In this document: piece by piece, positions 1 to 5,910 of the stretch
How the letters are laid out: each line of letters starts with the position of its first letter
How positions within the stretch are numbered: position 1 is the first letter of the stretch
Origin: Chloroflexota bacterium
GTDB taxonomy: Bacteria > Chloroflexota > Dehalococcoidia > Dehalococcoidales > UBA2162
NCBI GenBank assembly: GCA_016202555.1
Contig: JACQOL010000005.1
Coordinates: forward strand, 1-6,237
Length of the DNA: 6,237 nt
Reading direction: 5' to 3'
Made by a program: the position numbers and the translations under genes
The notes under the pieces: model-generated
Seen by the model: only the letters and a program-made list of their open reading frames with translations
Told to the model about the DNA's origin: nothing
Database searches by the model: none

Positions 1-2
1 AA

Positions 3-659
3 AATCTGGAGATGAGCGCCAAGACCGTGGAGGAAGCGATTCAACGAGCCATAGAGAAGCTCGGCGTAAACCGGGAGGAAGTGGAGATAACCGTCGTAAA
101 AGAAGGTAGGTCGGGTATTTTTGGTCTGGGTAATGAGGAGGCAGTGGTCAGGGTGAGACGGCTAACGCCGGTGACGGAAACTGACACTGTCAAGGTTGCC
201 AGAGATGTCCTGGAGAAGCTGTTGGCTTTGTTGGGGGTGGCTGGCTCAGTTGAGCCTTCGGAACAACCAATCGTTGAAGGAGAAGAAGAGACTAGTGCTA
301 CGGTTGCCTTTAATATCAGTGGTGATGACCTCGGTATTTTGATTGGGCGGCGTGGTCAGACTCTGGCTTGTTTGCAGTATATCGTTAGACTTATTGTTGG
401 TCAGCACCAGGCGGAGCGGGTGCCCATAGTTCTTGATGTGGAAGGGTATAAACAGCGCCATTATCAAGAACTGCAAGCTTTAGCCCGGCAGGTGGCAGAG
501 CAAGTGGAAAGCAGGGGAGAGCCATATACCCTGAGACCAATGTCGGCTTATGAAAGGCGTATCATTCATCTTACCCTGGCTGACCGCCCAGATGTTAGCA
601 CTGAGAGCATCGGTCAGGGTGAATCCCGCCGGGTAGTTGTTAAACCCAAAGGACAATAG
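3..659 (+). CDS. jag: KhpB/Jag RNA-binding protein (Jag_N-KH-R3H), 5' partial
   Basis: Single-stranded nucleic-acid-binding protein of the Jag/KhpB (SpoIIIJ-associated) family, a cytoplasmic RNA chaperone-like protein. Numbering from the ATG at 12, residues 4-50 match the Jag N-terminal domain (KTVEEAI start, GIFGLG near 35-40). Residues about 96-145 form a KH domain with GxxG loop G112-R-R-G115 followed by QTL. Residues about 175-212 form an R3H domain with R182-x3-H186 and the STESIGQGESRRVVV tail. The ATG at 12 has GGAG directly against it with no spacer, which is a poor start. The frame stays open upstream and reads N-L-E before that Met, resembling the usual '(S/N)LEVSAKTVEEA' beginning of the family, so the real start is probably just outside the window. 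In many bacteria this gene follows yidC; that neighbour would lie upstream and is not visible. Family assignment is firm; the start is not. Confidence 0.93.
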   Translation, partial: NLEMSAKTVEEAIQRAIEKLGVNREEVEITVVKEGRSGIFGLGNEEAVVRVRRLTPVTETDTVKVARDVLEKLLALLGVAGSVEPSEQPIVEGEEETSATVAFNISGDDLGILIGRRGQTLACLQYIVRLIVGQHQAERVPIVLDVEGYKQRHYQELQALARQVAEQVESRGEPYTLRPMSAYERRIIHLTLADRPDVSTESIGQGESRRVVVKPKGQ

Positions 660-669
660 GAGATTGTCT
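651..669 (+). repeat. Short hairpin spanning the jag stop codon
   Basis: GACAAT (652-657) and ATTGTC (663-668) form a perfect 6-bp inverted repeat with a 5-base loop, extendable by a G-T wobble at 651/669. The TAG stop codon is inside it. No T-run follows directly (the nearest is TTTT at 687-690), and four of the six pairs are A-T. It is therefore not a convincing intrinsic terminator, though it might slow 3' decay of the jag transcript. It could also be chance. Confidence 0.3.
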
Positions 670-677
670 AACCCGAA

Positions 678-706
678 TTGACTTACTTTTGAGAGTATGC
701 TAAATT
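678..706 (+). promoter_or_regulatory. Sigma-70-type extended -10 promoter for the T-box/ileS transcript
   Basis: A -35 box TTGACT (678-683) is followed by a 17-base spacer and a -10 box TAAATT (701-706), with the extended -10 dinucleotide TG at 698-699. Transcription would begin near 713-714, only a few bases before the base of T-box stem I at 721. This is the spacing expected for a T-box leader of about 290 nt. The call rests on sequence match and position only. Confidence 0.6.
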
Positions 707-933
707 GTGCTTGAAAAGGCAGTGACGGAGACGAGTAGGGGAGAGATGTCACCTAGCGAGTCTGGTATGGTGGAAGCAGATGTGTACGGCTCTCTGAAAA
801 TCACTCTTGAGCCGCCAACCGAATGGTAGATGATAATTAGTCTGCCCAGTAGGCTTGGACGGGTTCGTCATCCGTAATCATTGACGAGGGCATCAGGGTG
901 TGCCCGTGAAGAGTGCTCCGCTAACCCGGAGAA

Positions 934-972
934 TTAGGGTGGTACCGCGGGAATGGTAAGTCTCGCCCCTAG
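934..972 (+). promoter_or_regulatory. T-box antiterminator helix
   Basis: Helix A1 pairs 934-939 (TTAGGG) with 967-972 (CCCTAG), including one T-G wobble at its foot. The seven-base tRNA-binding bulge TGGTACC is at 940-946. Helix A2 pairs 947-952 (GCGGGA) with 961-966 (TCTCGC) around an 8-base loop. Its 3' strand, 961-972, is the same sequence that forms the 5' arm and loop of the terminator, so the two folds exclude each other. Base pairing was checked by eye. Confidence 0.85.
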
Positions 973-992
973 AAGGCGAGGCTTAATTTTTT
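960..992 (+). terminator. Intrinsic terminator of the T-box leader
   Basis: GTCTCGCC (960-967) pairs with GGCGAGGC (975-982), giving 8 pairs with one T-G wobble and a 7-base loop. TTAA and then six T residues (987-992) follow. It lies 14 bases before the ileS start codon. It is the default OFF state of the riboswitch and may also stop readthrough from jag, since there is no other strong terminator between the two genes. Confidence 0.88.
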
Positions 993-994
993 AT

Positions 995-1001
995 AGAGGG
1001 A
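995..1001 (+). promoter_or_regulatory. Ribosome binding site of ileS
   Basis: AGAGGGA lies 5 bases before the ATG at 1007 and directly downstream of the terminator T-run. It is not part of the terminator stem, so control appears to be by transcription termination rather than by hiding the ribosome site, as occurs in actinobacterial ileS T-boxes. It fixes 1007 as the start. Confidence 0.7.
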
Positions 1002-1006
1002 TTTAG

Positions 1007-4000
1007 ATGTTTCGTCCGGTAAATAGCAAAGCTAATTTTCCGCAGCTTGAAGAGAAGATACTGCTCTGGTGGCAGGATAAGGCTATCTTTAAGCGGAGTA
1101 TCGACCAGCGTCAGGGCTCTCCTCGTTTTGTCTTCTATGAAGGACCTCCCTTTGCCAACGGTAATCCGGGCATTCATCATGTTCTTGCCCGGGCTTTTAA
1201 GGATATCATCGTTCGCTATAAGGTAATGAAAGGCTATTATGTGCCGCGCGTTGCTGGCTGGGATACTCATGGGCTACCAGTGGAGTTGGAAATAGAAAGG
1301 CAACTCGGCTTCTCGGGTAAGGAACAGATTGAAAAATACGGTGTTGCCCAATTTAATCAACGCTGCCGAGAAAGCGTCTTTAGATACCTTAAAGAATGGA
1401 ATACCCTCACGGAGCGTATTGCTTACTGGGTAGACCTTGAGCATGCCTATATGACGATGAGCAACGATTATATTGAGTCGGTCTGGTGGGCAATCAAGCA
1501 AATGTGGGACAAAGGGCTGGTCTATCAGGGCTACCGGGTTACCCCTCACTGTCCCCGTTGCGGCACCTCACTCAGCTCCCACGAGGTAGCCCTGGGCTAC
1601 AAGGATGATGTTGAAGACCCATCAGTTTACATAAAGTTTAAGGTTGTCACTTTCTCTATAGCTTCTGATGAAGAAGAACGACTATATGGTAAGCTAAAAG
1701 ACTTTATTGATTCACTTCTATCTAAAAAACCTGCCTACTTCTTGGTATGGACGACCACACCATGGACTTTGCCTGGTAACACGGCTCTAGCGGTGGCTCC
1801 TGAGGCTGATTACGCTGTGGTGGACATGGAAGATGAATATCTCATTTTAGCGGATGCTTTGCTAGAGCAAGTGGGTTTGAATAGGAATAAAGTAGTGCAA
1901 GTAATTAAGGGCAGCTTCTTAGAGACTGCTCCCTATGAACCGCTATTTAAACCACATGATTATGGCGTAAAGGTCATGAGCTTTTTCCGAAAAGATAAGG
2001 AGGGAGCCCCTGAGTTAGAGTGGGCGGGACCTCCGGATACTTACCCTATCATTGCTGGTGATTTTGTTTCTATGGAAGAGGGAACAGGAATTGTTCATAT
2101 TGCCCCCGCCTATGGTGAGGTTGACTATCAAGCCGGGCAGGATAATGATTTGGATTTTGTGCATATGGTGGATTTGCAGGGTAAAATTACCGGCAACTAT
2201 CCCTTTTCTGGTACATTTGTCAAAAAGGCTGACCCTCTGGTGATTAAAGATTTAGCTGAGAGAGGGCTCCTCTTCCGCGCCGAGACCATCCGTCATACCT
2301 ATCCCTTCTGCTGGCGCTGTGAGGCACCTCTCCTTTACTACGCTAAGGAGACCTGGTACATCCGGACAACGGCGCTAAAAGAGAGACTTATCGCCGGTAA
2401 TGCTGAGATAAACTGGTATCCAGGGCATATTAAGTCCGGTCGCTTCGGGGATTGGCTGGAGAATAATGTTGACTGGGCTTTTTCCCGCGAGCGCTATTGG
2501 GGTACACCGCTACCAGTCTGGCGCTGTGAAAAGTGCGGTAGTTTTGAATGTGTCGGTAGTGTTGCCGAACTGAAGGCTAAGCAGGGCTTCAGTGGATTGA
2601 AAGAGCCGTTGGATTTACACAGACCCTTCGTTGATGAGGCTACCTTTGCCTGCTCCAAGTGTGGTGGCAAGATGAGCCGACAACCCGAAGTTATAGACTG
2701 TTGGTTCGATTCTGGCTCGATGCCCTTCGCCCAGATGCACTATCCTTTTGAAAATAAAGCACTTTTCGATGCGGAAATGAAACAGGCTGATTTCATCTGT
2801 GAGGGTGTCGACCAGACCCGTGGCTGGTTCTACAGTCTGCACGCTATCTCAACCCTGCTTTTTGACCGACCAAGCTTCAAAAATTGTATTTGCCTGGAGC
2901 TTATCCTCGATGCCCAGGGTAAGAAGATGAGCAAAAGCCGGGGTAACGTAGTTGACCCGTGGACAGTGATTAATAAATATGGTGCTGATGCGATGCGGTG
3001 GTACTTCTTTACCTCTGCCCCCCCGGGTAATGTGCGCCGTTTTGATGAGAAGATGGTGGCTGAGGTAACCCGTCGTTTCTTATTAACCCTGTGGAATGTC
3101 TATTCCTTCTTTGTCACCTATGCCAATATTGATAAATTTACCCCTGGTCCGGCAAAGACGTCATTGGCGGAATCGGAGCTTGACCGCTGGATAATTTCGG
3201 AGCTAAACCAGCTCATTATTGATGTCGATTCGGCACTGGACGGTTATGACCCAACGGAAGCGGGGCGGAAAATAGAGAGCTTTGTTGATGTTCTGTCTAA
3301 CTGGTATGTGAGGAGAAGTCGACGGCGATTCTGGAAGAGCGAGAATGATGCTGATAAGCTGGTAGCATATCATACTCTGTATCAATGTCTGGTTACCCTG
3401 ACCAAACTACTGGCGCCGCTGGCTCCGTTTCTGGCTGAGGAGCTATATCAGAATCTGGTCAGTTCGGTATTGCCTGAGGCTCCGGAGAGTGTGCATCTGG
3501 CTGATTTTCCTGGGGCTGATAAGAGTCTAATTGATAAGGAACTAATGGAAGCTACGAGTCTGGCTATGAAGTTAACCAGTCTGGGACGAGCGGCGCGGAA
3601 CCAAGCTGGCATCCCGGTGCGTCAGCCCTTAGCCGCGGCGGCTTCTACCCTCGTTTCAAAGCAAGAAGAGAGCGGTCTTAATCGGGTTAAGCCATGGATA
3701 CTGGAGGAACTGAATATTAAAGACCTTAAGATAATTGGTGATCTGACTAAGCTGGACAAGACCTATTATAATCCTGTCGTATCAGATGGTGGTTATTCGT
3801 TTGCAGTGCAGAAGCGGGAAGCTATTTCTCCCGAACTTTTGGCTGAGGGAATGGCACGGGAGATTGTGCACCGCCTGCAGACGATGCGCAAGAGCGCTGG
3901 GTTTGATATTACCGACCATATTGTTACCTATTATCAGGGAGACGATTATATCAGGGGAGTAATGTCAAACGCAGGCACAGCTGACCATATCAAGCAGGAA

Positions 4001-4114
4001 ACACTTTCCATAAAGCTTGTTGAAGGACTACCTGGAGTGGTTGACTTTAAGGAAACCTATACGCTAAATGGATACAAAGCGTTGCTGGCAGTAAGTAGAG
4101 CTGGATTGACTTAA
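1007..4114 (+). CDS. ileS: Isoleucyl-tRNA synthetase, type 2 (GIHH active-site variant)
   Basis: Class I aminoacyl-tRNA synthetase that attaches isoleucine to tRNA-Ile in the cytoplasm; 1035 residues, the usual length for type 2 enzymes. The signature helix motif is G55-I-H-H58, a swapped form of HxGH. An editing (CP1) domain spans about 186-430, with TTTPWTLPGN at 249-258 and GTGIVHIAPAYGEVDY at 359-374. Cys pairs C182/C185, C435/C438, C507/C510 and C549/C552 look like zinc knuckles. DWAFSRERYWG is at 489-499, EGVDQTRGWF at 599-608, and KMSKS at 640-644. The anticodon-binding helical domain begins near 680. EGVDQTRGWF (type 1 typically has EGSDQHRGWF) and the lack of a C-terminal Cys-rich zinc finger support type 2, the form shared with archaea and eukaryotes and insensitive to mupirocin. 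Expression is controlled by the T-box directly upstream. Its TAA stop overlaps the stop of the convergent protease gene. Confidence 0.97.
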   Translation: MFRPVNSKANFPQLEEKILLWWQDKAIFKRSIDQRQGSPRFVFYEGPPFANGNPGIHHVLARAFKDIIVRYKVMKGYYVPRVAGWDTHGLPVELEIERQLGFSGKEQIEKYGVAQFNQRCRESVFRYLKEWNTLTERIAYWVDLEHAYMTMSNDYIESVWWAIKQMWDKGLVYQGYRVTPHCPRCGTSLSSHEVALGYKDDVEDPSVYIKFKVVTFSIASDEEERLYGKLKDFIDSLLSKKPAYFLVWTTTPWTLPGNTALAVAPEADYAVVDMEDEYLILADALLEQVGLNRNKVVQVIKGSFLETAPYEPLFKPHDYGVKVMSFFRKDKEGAPELEWAGPPDTYPIIAGDFVSMEEGTGIVHIAPAYGEVDYQAGQDNDLDFVHMVDLQGKITGNYPFSGTFVKKADPLVIKDLAERGLLFRAETIRHTYPFCWRCEAPLLYYAKETWYIRTTALKERLIAGNAEINWYPGHIKSGRFGDWLENNVDWAFSRERYWGTPLPVWRCEKCGSFECVGSVAELKAKQGFSGLKEPLDLHRPFVDEATFACSKCGGKMSRQPEVIDCWFDSGSMPFAQMHYPFENKALFDAEMKQADFICEGVDQTRGWFYSLHAISTLLFDRPSFKNCICLELILDAQGKKMSKSRGNVVDPWTVINKYGADAMRWYFFTSAPPGNVRRFDEKMVAEVTRRFLLTLWNVYSFFVTYANIDKFTPGPAKTSLAESELDRWIISELNQLIIDVDSALDGYDPTEAGRKIESFVDVLSNWYVRRSRRRFWKSENDADKLVAYHTLYQCLVTLTKLLAPLAPFLAEELYQNLVSSVLPEAPESVHLADFPGADKSLIDKELMEATSLAMKLTSLGRAARNQAGIPVRQPLAAAASTLVSKQEESGLNRVKPWILEELNIKDLKIIGDLTKLDKTYYNPVVSDGGYSFAVQKREAISPELLAEGMAREIVHRLQTMRKSAGFDITDHIVTYYQGDDYIRGVMSNAGTADHIKQETLSIKLVEGLPGVVDFKETYTLNGYKALLAVSRAGLT

Positions 4115-5259
4115 GGTGGTGATGGTGGCGGGCTTTCGATAATCGTCACCGGAATAGTTCGCTCAGTCTTACCCCGCCAGAAGGTTATGGTTACCTTTTG
4201 TCCCGCTTGAGCAGAGTTTAAGATGGTTAATAGCTGATTAGCATCAGTTATCTCCTGGTTATCAAATTTAGTAATAACATCCCTAGCTTTTAGTCCTGCT
4301 TTATCGGCCGGGCTGCCCGCAGCCACACTTGCCACAAAAGCCCCTTTATCAACTGCTAGGCGATACCAGAAAACTACAGACGGGTCTACAGGATAGAGTG
4401 TTGCCCCGAGATAGGGGCGAACGACATAGCCAGTGTTAATTAGTGCCTGGATAATCGGCATAGCGTCCTGGCTGGATATGGCGTAACCCATGCCTTCAAC
4501 ACCAGCCGCGGAAATCTTGGCACTGGTGATACCCACTACTTCTCCTGCCATATTGACCAATGGCCCACCGCTATTACCCGGATTTATCGGGGCAGTGGTG
4601 CCGATAAGATTATATAGCGTTTGCCCGGCTGATACCGGCACCGAGGCTCGTAAGCTCCTGACGATTCCGGCGGACGGGCTGATACATAAATCCAGCGAAT
4701 TACCGATAGCCACTACCCAATCGCCCAGCCTTAATTTACGAGAATCTCCTACCGTAACTGCCGGCAGGTTTTTGGCGTTAATTTTTAGTATGGCTAAATC
4801 GGTTAATGGGTCAGTAGCAACTGTTTTCATATCTACCTGAAAGGTTTGGCTATCGTCCAGGGTTACAGTGATATTGTCGGCGTTCTCGACCACATGGTTA
4901 TTAGTTACGATAATCCCGTCCTTTCTGATAATCCATCCTGAGCCAGCACCCTCCTGGCTAAATGAGCCAGTGAAAGGGTCGTAGCCGGGGATACTGATAT
5001 TGATAGCAACCACCGATGGCTTGACCTTGGCGACGACATCGGCAATGCTGGGTAGTGGAGCTGCCTGGCTTGTGGAGATAACAGGCAGTGCTTCATTTTT
5101 AGGAGCCGGTGTCGACAACTCAGATTTAGCAGGTGTAGCAGTGTTGGATGGTGGTGAAGTCTCCACTTTGGAGGGGGCTACAGCACACCCGGCGGCTAAG
5201 GCAAGGGATAAAACCAGGCTAAGGTTAACAATCAGATATTTGATGTTTATTCTTTTCAT
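4111..5259 (-). CDS. HtrA/DegP-family serine protease, lipoprotein, one PDZ domain
   Basis: Trypsin-like protease of the HtrA/DegP/Deg family, expected to degrade or hold misfolded proteins outside the cytoplasmic membrane. From the ATG at 5259 it has 382 residues. MKRINIK is followed by a hydrophobic stretch (8-23) and LAAGC, giving a lipobox with Cys25 as the lipidated residue. A Pro/Ser/Thr-rich linker covers about 26-70 and the protease domain about 72-265. The triad is complete: His122 (TNNHVV), Asp154 (TDLAIL) and Ser230 (GNSGGPL). A single PDZ domain covers about 280-375, with YLGA as its ligand loop, and the tail ends PPPSPP. A longer frame from TTG 5316 exists, but it would put 19 residues before the signal peptide, so I prefer 5259. 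No Shine-Dalgarno sequence precedes 5259. The gene stands alone on this strand here. Family is certain; which Deg paralogue it is cannot be told. Confidence 0.95.
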   Translation of the reverse strand: MKRINIKYLIVNLSLVLSLALAAGCAVAPSKVETSPPSNTATPAKSELSTPAPKNEALPVISTSQAAPLPSIADVVAKVKPSVVAINISIPGYDPFTGSFSQEGAGSGWIIRKDGIIVTNNHVVENADNITVTLDDSQTFQVDMKTVATDPLTDLAILKINAKNLPAVTVGDSRKLRLGDWVVAIGNSLDLCISPSAGIVRSLRASVPVSAGQTLYNLIGTTAPINPGNSGGPLVNMAGEVVGITSAKISAAGVEGMGYAISSQDAMPIIQALINTGYVVRPYLGATLYPVDPSVVFWYRLAVDKGAFVASVAAGSPADKAGLKARDVITKFDNQEITDANQLLTILNSAQAGQKVTITFWRGKTERTIPVTIIESPPPSPP

Positions 5260-5266
5260 TGATAAT

Positions 5267-5331
5267 AGTATAACGAAGGAAGTGGCGAAAAGATAGCTTT
5301 TGGAGGTTGGTGACAACTGAAATGTATTATA
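5267..5331 (-). promoter_or_regulatory. Candidate promoter elements for the HtrA-family gene
   Basis: Reading the minus strand, a perfect TATAAT lies at 5331-5326 and a second -10-like TATACT at 5272-5267. Neither has a good -35 box at 16-18 bases (ATGCTA and TATCTT, respectively). Use of the first would give a leader of about 60 nt. Use of the second would start transcription at or almost at the ATG (5259), a leaderless or near-leaderless mRNA. TATAAT also reads on the plus strand at 5328-5333, since ATTATAAT is nearly palindromic. Weak evidence; sequence match only. Confidence 0.3.
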
Positions 5332-5390
5332 ATACGATTTACTTATTCTAGCATATTGGCTAAGAGGGGAGAATAGCGGGTCAGGTCTAC

Positions 5391-5419
5391 TCCAGCCAAT
5401 TATCTACCATGTTGCTGGA
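5391..5419. repeat. Imperfect inverted repeat in the intergenic region
   Basis: TCCAGC(C)AA at 5391-5399 pairs with TTGCTGGA at 5412-5419. This gives 8 pairs with one bulged C (5397) and a 12-base loop. No T-run follows. It could be an operator-like site, part of a leader RNA, or chance; nothing else in the window repeats it. Confidence 0.3.
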
Positions 5420-5545
5420 TTTGTTACTCAATTGGGTTCCCGGGGCAGTGAAGCCAGGGCTTTCTTTACGATGGCTTATCTCCTGAGAATCGTCTTGAAC
5501 TTTATATAGGGTTTTTTGTTAATAAAATCTATTGCTTAATTAGTA

Positions 5546-5574
5546 TTAACGGTATAAGATATAAAGGCTATATT
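5546..5574 (+). promoter_or_regulatory. Candidate promoter of remA-gmk
   Basis: TTAACG (5546-5551), a 17-base spacer and TATATT (5569-5574) match 9 of 12 consensus positions. Transcription would start near 5581, leaving a leader of about 18 nt that contains the remA ribosome site. A second, poorer arrangement, TTGCTT (5532-5537) with TAAGAT (5555-5560), also has a 17-base spacer. The area is A/T-rich, so chance matches are likely. Confidence 0.4.
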
Positions 5575-5586
5575 AGTAATTCAGAT

Positions 5587-5593
5587 GAGGTGA
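5587..5593 (+). promoter_or_regulatory. Ribosome binding site of remA
   Basis: GAGGTGA lies 5 bases before the ATG at 5599. It decides the start. The in-frame GTG at 5590 lies inside this sequence and would add only three residues, and homologues begin close to the ATELV segment. Confidence 0.75.
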
Positions 5594-5598
5594 TAACA

Positions 5599-5910
5599 AT
5601 GGCTACAGAGCTGGTTCACATCGGATTTAGCAACATAATAGCAATGAATAGAGTTATTGCCATAGCTTCGCCGAACTCGGCACCGACTAAACGTGCCATT
5701 AACGATGGGAGAAGTAATGGTATGCTAATTGATATGACTAACGGACGCAGAACCAAGGCAGTTATCACTACTGATAGCGGGCATATTATTTTGGCGGCTC
5801 TTACTCCAGAAACGATTACCGGCAGGTTACAGGTAAGTCGAACTGTTGGTGGCACCGAGCAAGAAAGTTCACTGCTCAGCAGAGCCCCAGGCGATGAAAA
5901 AGGTGACTGA
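5599..5910 (+). CDS. remA: RemA/DUF370 family DNA-binding regulator
   Basis: Small protein of the RemA (DUF370, YlzA) family, 103 residues. The whole family core is visible: [12 protein letters not shown] (4-15), NRVIAI (17-22), SPNSAPTKR (24-32), [16 protein letters not shown] (41-56), and [16 protein letters not shown] (58-73). In Bacillus, RemA is a DNA-binding activator of biofilm matrix genes that assembles into rings and wraps DNA. Its basic residues include the RR pair, here R50-R51. The cellular role in this organism is not known and matrix regulation should not be assumed. After residue 79 there is a polar tail of about 24 residues (rich in E, S, G, D) that goes beyond the conserved core. 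The gene sits immediately before gmk, as in many Firmicutes, and overlaps it by 17 bases, implying one operon with coupled translation. Confidence 0.93.
   Translation: MATELVHIGFSNIIAMNRVIAIASPNSAPTKRAINDGRSNGMLIDMTNGRRTKAVITTDSGHIILAALTPETITGRLQVSRTVGGTEQESSLLSRAPGDEKGD

Larger units (their letters stand above)
721..992 (+). promoter_or_regulatory. T-box riboswitch, tRNA-Ile specific (specifier AUC), transcriptional attenuation
   Basis: Leader RNA that senses uncharged tRNA-Ile and controls ileS. Stem I runs from about 721 to 812. It shows the specifier-loop AGTA (734-737) opposite GAA (796-798), with a helix 738-743/790-795 directly above. The AG-bulge motif AGCGAG is at 755-760, and a distal hairpin TCTG/CAGA (761-764/777-780) encloses ATGGTGGAAG. 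The codon-like specifier ATC is at 800-802, just after GAA, and is followed by ACTCTTGAG as in known T-boxes. A small stem III (CTCCG 916-920 / CGGAG 927-931) precedes the conserved box AATTAGGGTGGTACCGCGG (932-950). The box carries TGGT at 940-943, whose last base would pair with the A discriminator of tRNA-Ile. The helices in 813-910 (stem II region) I did not resolve. Charged tRNA-Ile should allow the terminator; uncharged tRNA stabilises the antiterminator and ileS is transcribed. Confidence 0.95.
5260..5598. other. Intergenic region between divergent htrA-like gene and remA
   Basis: A 339-base stretch with no convincing gene. The left end carries minus-strand promoter-like boxes for the protease and the right end plus-strand boxes for remA. 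The middle (about 5360-5510) holds an imperfect hairpin at 5391-5419 and a weak ACGAT/ATCGT repeat (5468-5472/5489-5493). The longest ATG frame I tried there (from 5409) is 25 codons with no ribosome site. A T-run at 5512-5517 lacks a preceding GC-rich hairpin, so it is not called a terminator. No tRNA or known riboswitch was recognised. Confidence 0.6.

Noticed and set aside
788..795. CTC (Leu) read as the T-box specifier just before GAA
   Set aside because: In known stem I structures the specifier follows the GAA of the specifier loop; CTC is inside the helix above the loop, and ATC (800-802) fits the expected place and the ileS gene.
4118..4150. Possible terminator hairpin at the ileS/protease junction (GGTGA/TCACC)
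   Set aside because: Only five pairs with a 23-base loop and no T-run on either strand.
4490..4840. Plus-strand open frame of 116 codons inside the protease gene
   Set aside because: Antisense to the catalytic domain with no motif of its own.
5000..5296. Plus-strand open frame of 98 codons opposite the protease gene
   Set aside because: It is the complement of the signal peptide and linker coding region; no ribosome site or family resemblance, while the minus-strand frame has a full HtrA signature.
5409..5486. Small plus-strand frame of 25 codons (ATG 5409) in the intergenic region
   Set aside because: No Shine-Dalgarno sequence and no recognisable peptide features; likely chance.
5468..5517. 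Possible terminator: ACGAT/ATCGT repeat followed by TTTTTT
   Set aside because: Weak five-pair stem with a 16-base loop, and the T-run begins about 18 bases after the stem, too far for an intrinsic terminator.
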